The translations under genes were made by a program, and so were the position numbers. From Eubacteriales Family XIII. Incertae Sedis bacterium (GTDB lineage: Bacteria; Bacillota; Clostridia; Peptostreptococcales; Anaerovoracaceae), in contig JAIRSA010000203.1 in the NCBI GenBank assembly GCA_031255695.1, positions 1 to 6,111 on the forward strand: a stretch of DNA of 6,111 nucleotides, written 5' to 3'. The notes under the pieces are model-generated. The model did no database searches. It saw nothing but the letters and a program-made list of their open reading frames with translations, and had not been told where the DNA came from. The stretch's first letter is position 1, and each line of letters starts with the position of its first letter. This document shows, in pieces, positions 1 to 5,834 of the stretch.

Positions 1-938
1 GCCGTCCCGCCGGCCATGCCCCAAGGCATGGATATGGCCTTCTTGAATTCTTCGAAGGCGGCGGGTGGGTTTATAAGGGCGGGATACCCTTCAAGGAAGC
101 TTATCGCTATGCTGCATCCATATTCGTTTTCCAGATCGCGCGCCAGGCAGGACAGCCGCTCTGACAGGAAGCCCAACACATCGTCGTCGAAGCAGCGCAT
201 AGTCCCTTTTATTTTGGAATACCCGGAGACCACATTCATGGCTGTGCCGCTATTGAACACGCCGAATTTGATAAGGCGGCGCACAGCCGGGCCGAGTTGC
301 GACCGCTCCATTTCGTAGGCCCGCCTCACAAATTCCAGCCCTATGAAAAGCGCGTCGATCCCCTGCTCGTGTTTGGCAGCGTGGGCACTCTTGCCGAATA
401 TTTCCACATCCAGGTTGCATATCCTGGCCATGAACTCGCCCTTGCGGCAGACGAGCGCGCCCTTTGGGCATTCAGGCCAAAGGTGAAGGCCGAATATCCT
501 GCTGACGCCGTACCTCTCGAATATGCCGGACTCGCATATCTCGGACGCGCCGCCAGTGGTCTCCTCGGCTGCCTGGAATATGAGCAGGACATTGTGAGGC
601 AGATCGCTTAGGCGCTTCGCGATCTCCTCCGCGAATGTGAGCAATATAGCCATATGCCCGTCATGGCCGCAGGCGTGCATCTTCCCCGGATGGATCGAAG
701 CATAGCTGCAGTCACTCTGTTCCGTTATGGGGAGCGCGTCCATGTCGCTGCGGAAGGCAAAGGTGTCGCCCTTGCCGGCGCTGAAGAAAGCGCAGACGCT
801 GGCGCCCCCGATTTTTGTGATCTCGCAGGGGAGATCCTCAAGGGCGGACAGCACGTATGCGCGTGTCTTAGGCAGATCGAAATCCAATTCAGGTATGCGG
901 TGCAGCGCACGGCGGTGTCTTATCAGTCGGGCAAGCAT
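1..938 (-). CDS. M20D family metallo-amidohydrolase (N-acyl amino acid / N-acetyldiaminopimelate deacetylase type), 3' end cut by window edge
   Basis: Translating the minus strand from 938 gives 312 open codons that run off the left edge; the family is usually about 380-400 residues, so roughly the last fifth is missing. Members hydrolyse the amide bond of N-acyl amino acids with a dinuclear metal centre in the cytosol. Visible motifs are HRIPELDFD (residues 13-21), FRSDMDALPI (62-71), MHACGHDGH (87-95, with Cys90 and His92 as probable metal ligands), FQAAEE (121-126, Glu125 the likely general base and Glu126 a ligand) and GLHLWP (150-155, His152 a ligand). The dimerisation or lid domain follows, with GKSAHAAK (182-189) and the GTAMNVVSG stretch (231-239). 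The start is fixed: an in-frame TGA lies three codons upstream, and AAAGGTGAGG at 943-952 serves as ribosome site. No signal peptide is seen. The exact substrate (diaminopimelate, hippurate or another N-acyl amino acid) cannot be told from this part. The gene lies after the terminator of the SLH gene, so it probably has its own promoter. Confidence 0.93.
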   Translation of the reverse strand, partial: MLARLIRHRRALHRIPELDFDLPKTRAYVLSALEDLPCEITKIGGASVCAFFSAGKGDTFAFRSDMDALPITEQSDCSYASIHPGKMHACGHDGHMAILLTFAEEIAKRLSDLPHNVLLIFQAAEETTGGASEICESGIFERYGVSRIFGLHLWPECPKGALVCRKGEFMARICNLDVEIFGKSAHAAKHEQGIDALFIGLEFVRRAYEMERSQLGPAVRRLIKFGVFNSGTAMNVVSGYSKIKGTMRCFDDDVLGFLSERLSCLARDLENEYGCSIAISFLEGYPALINPPAAFEEFKKAISMPWGMAGGT

Positions 939-971
939 AAACCCTCACCTTTCCCTTCATTAAATATTAAT

Positions 972-1036
972 AGTAAAAATACCGGCGCCCAGCCCAGCCT
1001 GGCATATCAAGTGTCGTGGCTGGGCGGGCGCCGGGT
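972..1036 (-). terminator. Intrinsic terminator of the SLH-domain gene
   Basis: A long GC-rich stem starts about 20 nt after the SLH gene stop. Bases 1026-1034 pair with 982-990 and bases 1018-1025 pair with 992-999, with A991 bulged, giving 17 base pairs around an 18-nt loop. Read on the minus strand, the stem is followed directly by ATTTTTACTATT, a usable U-tract. The plus strand has no T-run after the stem, so it acts in the leftward direction only. It separates the SLH gene from the amidohydrolase gene. Confidence 0.9.
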
Positions 1037-1055
1037 CTGATGTACAAGGCCGCCT

Positions 1056-4000
1056 TTAATTACTGAAGATATTGCTGAAGATCTGCGCCAATTCGCCGCG
1101 CGTGGCCCGGCCCTGGGGGTCGAACACATTGCCGACTTTGCCGCTGACCCAATTGCTTGAGGTCGCGAACAGCACGCCCTCGCTGGCCCACGATGAAATG
1201 TATGCGCTATCGGCATACGTGAGGCTTGCGCCGGAGGCCGCCCCGTCGGCAAGGCCGGTGGACTTCGCGTAATTGTAGAGCAGCACCACCATCTCCTCGC
1301 GCGTGATCTCGTTCTCAGGGGCGAAATAATTGTCGCCTATGCCGTTGGATATGCCCAGTTGCTTCGCGGCCGCCAGGTAGCCTGTATACCAGGTGTCGCC
1401 CGCGTCCCTGAAGTTGTCGCCCGTGTGTGCATCGATGCCATATGCCCTGCAAAGCATCGTGATGAACTGGGCGCGCGTCACATTGCGCAGAGGGCCGTAC
1501 AGCGTGTCAGTGACGCCGTTGGTGATCCCCCTCTCCAGCACGAAGCCTATGGCCGGGTAGTACCAGTCCTCGGCGCTGACATCCGTGAATGGCAGGGCGC
1601 TGCCGTTGGATATAGGCGCGGATATGAGGACGGGGTCGGTCGTGGCGGACGGGCCTGGGCTGTCGGAAGCGCCGGAATTGCTGCCGCTGGAATTGCCGGA
1701 ATTGCCGGAATTGCCGCTGCCGGCATTGCCGGTGCCGCTGCCGGCGCCGCTCTGACTGCTGTCGCTAGCAGGCGGGATCGCCTCGCCCTCGCGTATGAAA
1801 TTCGCAGTGATGGTCGAGTCGTGCTCAGGCATCATGAACGTCAGTTCATCGCTGGTGAGGATGCTCTCATCCGCGTCAGGGGCTGTCCAGTCAAGCAAGG
1901 TATAGCCGGGGTCGGGGGTGGCCACGATTATCATGGAAGTGCCGGCAACGTACTCGCCGCTTTCGCCCTGCGTGATCTTGCCGCCAGTGCCTGCGGATAT
2001 CGTCAGGCGGTAAGTGGGATCGACAGCATAGAACCTGGCGACAAGGCTGATATCGTTCTGGACAGGGAAGCGGTATTCCTGCTCGCTGGAAACGAGGGTA
2101 TTGCCGACATACCAGCCCTCAAAGCCATACCCGCGGTGCGGTACGGCGACGACGCTGGCATAATTCCCCGACAGAAGCGTTTCGTTGCCGTCGGCGGTGC
2201 CAAAGAGATCATTGTTGGTGCTGACAGTGACTTCATAGTAAGCCCCGGTAGCATCAGAACCGGAGAGGTCCTCGTCGGCCGCGAGCAGTATGCCGCTGTC
2301 GCGCGAAAGCGAATAGTCGGATTCTGAGGCAGCCAGGATCTTGAAGCCGCCGTCCGCATCCGGCGCGTCGCCGGCGAGTTCAGGCAGCTCCGCGGTGAAT
2401 TCCTCCGCCTCGGAGATATCAACATCATAATAATTGACGACACGGGTGATCTCGCCCGCGTCATATGTGAACTCGTTCACCGCATATGACATTGTGGAGT
2501 CTTCTTTAGCGGTGATGTCGACCGTATAGTCGGCGTCGGCCGGCAGGTACACGACCTTCTCGCCGTTTTCATTGAGCGCCGACACAATGCTGCTGCCGTC
2601 GACTTCCTGCGGCACGTCGTCAACGATAGACGCGACAAGCGTGGAGCCGTCATAGACATTGACATCGACAGGGCAGTTGACGCGGACGATCCTGTAGGCG
2701 CCCGAACTGAACGAGGTGCCCGCCGCCGCGCCCGCATAGTTGGGATCCATGGACTGGAGCCAGGCGAGGCACAGTTCGGGGAAATGCGCGGATGCCATCT
2801 GCTCGATGTTCTGAATGAGCGTGGTCGTCAGGTTCGGATGGTTGATCGCGAATTGGAGTATCGTGCCCGCCATAGCCGCAGCGAACCTGCCCATCTGCCC
2901 CACGTCATACGAGCGGATGCGGGCCTCTTCAAGGCTTTTCGAAATGTACTCCTTGAGCAAGGCCTCAGTGCTGCGTCCGAGGATTACCCTGCCCAATGTG
3001 GATGTGGAAATGATCAGGATGCCTATATTGGATTTGAGCCGCGATTCGAAGCGGCTTTCGAAATTGCTCCATTGTGTGTCGGTGACATCATAATAAAGCT
3101 TGAAGAATTCCCGGAAACCCGTCTGGTAATTTTTTACATAATTTGCGCGGGTCTTGATATTCTCTTTGACAAGGCGCGTGAGCATATCATCCAGGAATGC
3201 GCTCTGGCTGCGCCTGTTTTTGGCGTCGTTGACTATCGATACGTTGAAGGATGGGGGGATGAGCCTTAGCGTGAAGTTGAGCGCCTTCATTTTGAAATCG
3301 TCCACGGTGTAAGGGCTGGACGTGGCGAGTTTGTTGTACATGCTCAGCATTTTGGCCTTCTGGCTTGCGTAGGACGCGCTGTTCTCTGCCGTGGGCAGCA
3401 GCTTGTCATAGCCGTAGCGCCCGAAGCCGAGGGCGGACGGCGCCACCTTCGTGACAGGGTCGTTCGGGTTTATGATGTTGAAGATATTCTGGTAAATCGC
3501 GCCGTTCCTTATGGACGAGGAGATCTCGCCGGCCGGCGTTTCGAAAGTGTAGGCGAAGAGATTGGAGCGGTCGAGCTTGAGGGAAGAGACTTTGCCGCTG
3601 CTGTCAAGGGCGCCGGCGACGAGGTTGGCCACTGCGGCCGCGCGGCTGTAGCCTGTCACCCATACCTTGATATTGCCGCGTATGCCGTTGCTCCTCACAT
3701 AATCGTCCAGGAAGTCGAGGACCTGCTCCTTAGCCTCGTTGAATCCTTGGTGGGAACCGGAAGAGCCGACCGTGAAATTGCTCGCCCATTCCGAGGCATA
3801 TCCGCCGCCCCTTACGGCCAGCGCGATCAGCGTGTAGGGCCTGCCGTCGTCGACAATGGTTTTTGTGGCGGCCGCCGCAGCGATGGAGTCGGCAGTGGGC
3901 CTGGCAAAATACCATTCGTTGGCCTGGAAGCGCGTGAAGCCTAAGCTGTCCAGAAGGGCGCTGACATTGTGGATCTGCGCGTCATAAGGCCCGCTGGAAT

Positions 4001-4244
4001 CGCTCATCGCGGACCAGGCCAGGATCAGCGACATTGTAGCCAGCTGCGGGCTGTAGGTGTACGAATCTTCCGTGAAATAAGCATCGTCATAATAGAACGT
4101 CCCGCGGGCTTCTTGCCCCGCGCCAACGTAGGCGAAGTTGCCGGCAATCTTGCCGCGATCGGGGGCGGCGGCGCTGGCAGGCAGGGCGAACATGGAGAAA
4201 ACCAGGCAAAAAGCCAGTATGGTACTAAGAGCTCGTTTAAACAT
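1056..4244 (-). CDS. Secreted S-layer-anchored lipase-like alpha/beta-hydrolase with InlB-type repeats and three SLH domains
   Basis: This 1062-residue protein is predicted to be exported and held on the cell wall. Residues 1-25 form a signal peptide (Lys3-Arg4, hydrophobic core, ASA cleavage motif at 23-25). Residues about 50-300 look like a class-3-lipase type hydrolase: RGGG at 145-148 with Trp153 resembles the oxyanion region, GYSRA at 198-202 is the nucleophile elbow with Ser200, and NPNDP at 259-263 supplies Asp262. His487 in AHFPE, followed by LAWLQS, is the best catalytic His candidate. A beta-rich region follows (about 515-610), then two divergent InlB/bacterial repeat units (about 670-740 and 746-817). 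A Gly/Ser/Asn linker covers about 823-865. Three SLH repeats end the protein (about 886-935, 945-992, 1008-1058), with VTRAQF, ITREEM and ATRGEL as their TR motifs. SLH domains usually bind pyruvylated wall polymers. The substrate is unknown: lipid, ester or peptide are all possible. An in-frame start at 4283 would add 13 residues, but the ribosome site and signal peptide favour 4244. Confidence 0.93.
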   Translation of the reverse strand: MFKRALSTILAFCLVFSMFALPASAAAPDRGKIAGNFAYVGAGQEARGTFYYDDAYFTEDSYTYSPQLATMSLILAWSAMSDSSGPYDAQIHNVSALLDSLGFTRFQANEWYFARPTADSIAAAAATKTIVDDGRPYTLIALAVRGGGYASEWASNFTVGSSGSHQGFNEAKEQVLDFLDDYVRSNGIRGNIKVWVTGYSRAAAVANLVAGALDSSGKVSSLKLDRSNLFAYTFETPAGEISSSIRNGAIYQNIFNIINPNDPVTKVAPSALGFGRYGYDKLLPTAENSASYASQKAKMLSMYNKLATSSPYTVDDFKMKALNFTLRLIPPSFNVSIVNDAKNRRSQSAFLDDMLTRLVKENIKTRANYVKNYQTGFREFFKLYYDVTDTQWSNFESRFESRLKSNIGILIISTSTLGRVILGRSTEALLKEYISKSLEEARIRSYDVGQMGRFAAAMAGTILQFAINHPNLTTTLIQNIEQMASAHFPELCLAWLQSMDPNYAGAAAGTSFSSGAYRIVRVNCPVDVNVYDGSTLVASIVDDVPQEVDGSSIVSALNENGEKVVYLPADADYTVDITAKEDSTMSYAVNEFTYDAGEITRVVNYYDVDISEAEEFTAELPELAGDAPDADGGFKILAASESDYSLSRDSGILLAADEDLSGSDATGAYYEVTVSTNNDLFGTADGNETLLSGNYASVVAVPHRGYGFEGWYVGNTLVSSEQEYRFPVQNDISLVARFYAVDPTYRLTISAGTGGKITQGESGEYVAGTSMIIVATPDPGYTLLDWTAPDADESILTSDELTFMMPEHDSTITANFIREGEAIPPASDSSQSGAGSGTGNAGSGNSGNSGNSSGSNSGASDSPGPSATTDPVLISAPISNGSALPFTDVSAEDWYYPAIGFVLERGITNGVTDTLYGPLRNVTRAQFITMLCRAYGIDAHTGDNFRDAGDTWYTGYLAAAKQLGISNGIGDNYFAPENEITREEMVVLLYNYAKSTGLADGAASGASLTYADSAYISSWASEGVLFATSSNWVSGKVGNVFDPQGRATRGELAQIFSNIFSN
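1672..1755 (-). repeat. Short tandem repeat encoding the Gly/Ser/Asn linker
   Basis: Units close to ccggaattg, interspersed with ccgctg and ccggcattg, repeat along this stretch in register with the reading frame. They encode the GSGNSGNSGNSSGSNSG linker between the last InlB-type repeat and the first SLH domain. Such in-frame minisatellites are prone to gain or lose units, so the linker length may vary between strains. Confidence 0.8.
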
Positions 4245-4251
4245 GGAACAA

Positions 4252-4259
4252 CCCTCCTC
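4252..4259 (-). promoter_or_regulatory. Ribosome binding site of the SLH-domain gene
   Basis: The minus strand reads GAGGAGGG, then 7 nt, then ATG at 4244. This near-perfect Shine-Dalgarno sequence selects the ATG that opens directly on the signal peptide. The upstream in-frame start at 4283 has no comparable site. Confidence 0.9.
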
Positions 4260-4274
4260 ATTAATATTGGTATT

Positions 4275-4288
4275 GGTGAACAATCACC
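4275..4288. promoter_or_regulatory. Inverted repeat in the 5' region of the SLH gene
   Basis: The sequence ggtga-acaa-tcacc is a perfect 5-bp inverted repeat with a 4-nt centre, ending 30 nt upstream of the SLH gene start and about 15 nt upstream of its ribosome site. It could be a protein operator or a small RNA hairpin in the leader. With only 5 bp on each side, chance is a real alternative. Confidence 0.35.
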
Positions 4289-4327
4289 TTTGGTACATTT
4301 CCAGGCCGCGCCGACGCGCCCCGGCAG

Positions 4328-4341
4328 TGGCAAATGTGCCA
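4328..4341. promoter_or_regulatory. TGGCA-N4-TGCCA inverted repeat beside a TTGACA box, upstream of the SLH gene
   Basis: A perfect 5-bp inverted repeat (tggca-aatg-tgcca) lies about 84 nt upstream of the SLH start. It is immediately followed, reading rightward, by tgtcaa at 4343-4348, which is TTGACA on the minus strand, an ideal -35 hexamer. No -10 element is found 16-18 nt further on, where the sequence is GC-rich, so no promoter is called. An activator-dependent promoter with a poor -10 is one possibility. Confidence 0.3.
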
Positions 4342-4427
4342 ATGTCAATGCGATAACGTTTTGTGATTGAGCCTCTGCGGGGGCCGCCGCTGTCCGTGGG
4401 GCCGCTGTCGCCTGCGGGGCCGCCGAA

Positions 4428-4635
4428 GCCGGCCAATGCCGCGGCTGAAACCTTGCTGGCGCTGCCGCTGGGGCAACCGGCACCCGAAGCCGTGACTGCC
4501 GCTGTCCGTGGGGCTGCTGTCGTCTGCGGGGCCGCCGCTGGGGCGACCGGCACCCGAAGCCGTGGCTGCCGCTGTCCGTGGGGGCGCTGTCGTCTGCGGG
4601 GGCCGCCGCAGCCGGCCAATGCCGCGGCTGAAACC
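4428..4635. repeat. Identical 25-bp direct repeats flanking the 70-bp array (4428-4452 and 4611-4635)
   Basis: A 25-bp block that begins gccggccaatgcc and ends gctgaaacc is present without mismatch at both positions. Each copy lies directly after a copy of the 40-bp inner block (starts at 4386 and 4568, 42 and 43 nt before the 25-mer). The order is therefore X-Y, Z-X, Z-X-Y, where X is the 40-bp block, Y the 25-mer and Z the 37-bp remainder of the 70-bp unit. Confidence 0.9.
4461..4600. repeat. Two tandem 70-bp repeats, with a third partial copy at 4386-4425
   Basis: Bases 4461-4530 and 4531-4600 match at 65 of 70 positions by my hand count. The inner 40-bp part (4498-4537, and again from 4568) recurs at 4386-4425 with 2 mismatches. 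The period of 70 is not a multiple of 3, so each copy would be read in a different frame. That argues against selection as protein-coding repeats. Confidence 0.9.
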
Positions 4636-4650
4636 CTGCCGGGACCGCCG

Positions 4651-5430
4651 CTAGCGGCCGCCGCCCTCCTCCACGTCGACATAAAATCCATCTGCCCCGT
4701 CCGCGCTGTCGCCGCCTTCGGCTATACGCAGGCTGCCGTCCACGCAGAAGGCCGGCCGGATGCCGTTAGGCTCGTACACAGCCCCCCCGCCCAAGCTGCC
4801 TTCAGGGCCTACGCCCCAGGCGCTGTTCCCATACCACGTATAGGAAGTCCGCAGCCACCAGCTTGCCGCTTCGCCGCCCTTGTAGGCGATGACATGCGAG
4901 GGCTCCTTGAAATACTTGAGCGCCCGGCCTTCGACATTCGCCACCGAAGAAGAGGCCTGCCCAATCTCAGTATAAGAAAGCAAAAAAACCTTGCGCACGA
5001 TTGTCTTCACGTCAGAACCGGCGACGCCAAGGCTTGATTCCGCGGTTATCGTTATCTCCGAATCGCGTATGCTGCCCTTCACTTCCGGCTGCAATGAATC
5101 CAGGAAGCTGCCGCACAGATAGGCGTCGATAGACGAGCCCTCATAATACCCCGCATAATCATTGTAGGCCATAGGCGCCTCCAGCGGTTCCTCGCGGAGC
5201 AGCAGCACGCTGCCGCCATAGTTCCTCGCCAGGACAAGATAAGGGGCAAAGGCCCCGTCTTCGCTGATATAGACGGTATAGCCGTAGCTTGGGTCCCTGT
5301 CATAGGCGATATCGCCGATCTGTAATGCCTTGCCTGAACCGTCACGCATAACGCACCCATACAAAAAAGCCGCAATAAGGCCGAAAACAATCAATAACAG
5401 GCAATATTTTGCCATCTTCGCAAGCGCCAT
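4651..5430 (-). CDS. Predicted lipoprotein with a DUF6273 domain
   Basis: The 259-residue product has a Lys-containing N-terminus, a hydrophobic stretch (about 9-24) and LYGC with Cys26, a plausible though slightly atypical lipobox, so it is probably anchored to the outer face of the membrane; an uncleaved membrane anchor is the alternative. Residues about 37-230 match the DUF6273 pattern of Firmicutes: a YNDY...IDAYLCGSFLDSL region (89-113), KVFLLSYTEIG (147-157), WWLRT (191-195) and GIRPAFCVD (223-231). The biochemical function of DUF6273 is not established. A Gly/Asp-rich tail (239-259) ends at a TAG on the edge of the repeat mosaic. The start at 5430 is chosen because GAGGG at 5437-5441 lies 6 nt upstream and the signal sequence begins there; a TTG start at 5499 would add 23 unlikely residues. 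The promoter near 5604-5632 probably drives it. The next gene also encodes a surface protein, which hints at a shared envelope role. Confidence 0.85.
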   Translation of the reverse strand: MALAKMAKYCLLLIVFGLIAAFLYGCVMRDGSGKALQIGDIAYDRDPSYGYTVYISEDGAFAPYLVLARNYGGSVLLLREEPLEAPMAYNDYAGYYEGSSIDAYLCGSFLDSLQPEVKGSIRDSEITITAESSLGVAGSDVKTIVRKVFLLSYTEIGQASSSVANVEGRALKYFKEPSHVIAYKGGEAASWWLRTSYTWYGNSAWGVGPEGSLGGGAVYEPNGIRPAFCVDGSLRIAEGGDSADGADGFYVDVEEGGGR

Positions 5431-5436
5431 AGCAAA

Positions 5437-5441
5437 CCCTC
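5437..5441 (-). promoter_or_regulatory. Ribosome binding site of the DUF6273 lipoprotein gene
   Basis: The minus strand reads GAGGG, then 6 nt, then ATG at 5430. It supports the short form of the protein, which begins with its lipoprotein signal. No comparable site precedes the upstream TTG at 5499 or the internal ATG five codons further in. Confidence 0.75.
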
Positions 5442-5481
5442 GTGCTGACTCTGAGTGGTGATAGAGGCAAGCCTTTGCGCC

Positions 5482-5506
5482 AAAAAAAGCCGTCGGCAAG
5501 CCACGG
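5482..5506 (-). terminator. Possible attenuator hairpin with T7 tract in the lipoprotein leader
   Basis: On the minus strand a short hairpin (CCGTGG, loop CTTG, CC-G-ACGG with one bulged G) is followed by C and seven T residues. This has the layout of an intrinsic terminator and lies between the predicted promoter (5604-5632) and the lipoprotein start (5430). The stem has only 6 pairs, so termination would be weak or conditional. It may be a leader attenuator, or just a T-run beside a chance stem. Confidence 0.35.
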
Positions 5507-5603
5507 GATCCACTCGGATTCGGTATCCGCCCTGTTTAGGCGAGAGGCAAGTGCCGCGTCAATGCAAATGCGCACTGCCGGCGTGCCGCCACAGGACAAC
5601 AAT

Positions 5604-5632
5604 ATTTTAACATAATACATAAAGAATAACAA
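5604..5632 (-). promoter_or_regulatory. Sigma-70/SigA-type promoter of the lipoprotein gene
   Basis: On the minus strand, TTGTTA (5632-5627) is followed by a 17-nt spacer and TAAAAT (5609-5604), which matches TATAAT at 5 of 6 positions. The bases TGT directly before it form an extended -10 element. The area is AT-rich within GC-rich surroundings. The transcript would begin near 5597, giving a leader of about 167 nt before the start codon. Confidence 0.75.
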
Positions 5633-5660
5633 TATCTTGATGGTCGCAGTTTATATTTTC

Positions 5661-5681
5661 GCTTTTGGCTTTTGGCTTTTG
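5661..5681. repeat. Three tandem 7-bp units (gcttttg) upstream of the promoter
   Basis: The unit gcttttg occurs at 5661-5667, 5668-5674 and 5675-5681, and attttcg just beside it is similar. On the minus strand these are A-tracts ending about 28 nt upstream of the -35 box. They might act as an upstream A-rich element or bend the DNA, but the 7-bp spacing is not in phase with the helix. Confidence 0.6.
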
Positions 5682-5731
5682 GGAATACAGCCGCTTGCAG
5701 GGGGCGCAGCAGGGGATAGGTGCGGGCGGTA

Positions 5732-5759
5732 AATTCCATCCGGCTGAAGCCGGGGAATT
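5732..5759. repeat. Hairpin aattcc-at-ccggc / tgaa loop / gccgg-ggaatt
   Basis: Eleven base pairs (6 + 5), interrupted by a 2-nt bulge (at) on one side, enclose a tgaa tetraloop. No T-run follows on either strand, so it is not a standard intrinsic terminator, although it lies 3' of the endonuclease gene and could stabilise the end of that transcript. Confidence 0.75.
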
Positions 5760-5781
5760 CTCGCATGGCACCTTCCAGCCA

Positions 5782-5798
5782 GTTGCATATGACGCAAC
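5782..5798. repeat. Small inverted repeat gttgc-N7-gcaac
   Basis: A perfect 5-bp inverted repeat with a 7-nt loop (atatgac) lies inside the full 88-bp unit. The matching part of the decayed copy near 5700 has lost the pairing. It is short, so its meaning depends on whether other copies of the element keep it. Confidence 0.45.
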
Positions 5799-5834
5799 CG
5801 GGGATAGGTGCGGAACGGCACCGACGCCATTAGA

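Larger units (their letters stand above)
4245..4650. other. 406-nt intergenic region between the lipoprotein and SLH genes
   Basis: The right two thirds (about 4384-4650) are a very GC-rich mosaic of repeats, described separately. The left part holds the two inverted repeats and the ribosome site of the SLH gene. I see no convincing sigma-70 promoter and no terminator with a T-run for the lipoprotein gene, so read-through from the lipoprotein promoter into the SLH gene is possible. All three minus frames and one plus frame are nearly free of stops here, but this follows from the base composition and does not show coding. Confidence 0.75.
5688..5813. repeat. Intergenic 88-bp repeat: one full and one partial, diverged copy
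   Basis: The 14-mer ggggataggtgcgg occurs at 5712-5725 and 5800-5813, exactly 88 bp apart. Similarity continues leftward from each copy: the next 24 positions match at about 16 sites by hand alignment (5776-5799 against 5688-5711). One full unit therefore spans 5726-5813 and a decayed part spans 5688-5725. The full unit carries two inverted repeats, at 5732-5759 and 5782-5798. It resembles a small non-coding dispersed element more than a gene. Confidence 0.7.
5431..5834. other. 404-nt intergenic region upstream of the lipoprotein gene
   Basis: From right to left it holds the end of the endonuclease transcript, the 88-bp repeat with its hairpins, the 7-bp A-tract repeat, the promoter, and a leader of about 170 nt. 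The leader includes the possible attenuator and two identical 9-mers (agaggcaag) at 5463-5471 and 5543-5551. Short open frames here lack ribosome sites and recognisable products. No T-box or known riboswitch motif was recognised by eye. Confidence 0.7.

Noticed and set aside
1359..2327. 322-codon open frame on the plus strand
   Set aside because: It lies wholly opposite the SLH gene, has a low-complexity Ala/Gly product and no recognisable domain. It is a by-product of the GC-rich minus-strand coding sequence.
4328..4341. Possible sigma-54 promoter (TGGCAC ... TTGC)
   Set aside because: The GG and GC elements are 7 nt apart, whereas sigma-54 promoters need 10.
4384..4650. CRISPR array
   Set aside because: The repeats are contiguous or nested, not regularly spaced by unique spacers, and no cas gene is present.
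4284..4691. Minus-strand open frame of 135 codons across the repeat mosaic
   Set aside because: Several frames are open here simply because stop codons are rare in this sequence. The 70-bp period breaks any shared frame between copies and no domain is seen.
4363..5037. 224-codon plus-strand open frame over the repeat mosaic and lipoprotein gene
   Set aside because: The product is Pro/Ala-rich low complexity from the repeats, has no credible ribosome site, and overlaps the well-supported lipoprotein gene on the other strand.
4651..5430. Lipoprotein C-terminus as a target of a diversity-generating retroelement
   Set aside because: The WWLR...GIRPAF end recalls C-type-lectin-like target domains, but there is no reverse transcriptase and no template copy of this region in the window.
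5342..5632. 96-codon minus-strand frame starting in the promoter region
   Set aside because: It begins at the -35 box, overlaps the lipoprotein gene in another frame, and has neither a ribosome site nor a recognisable product.
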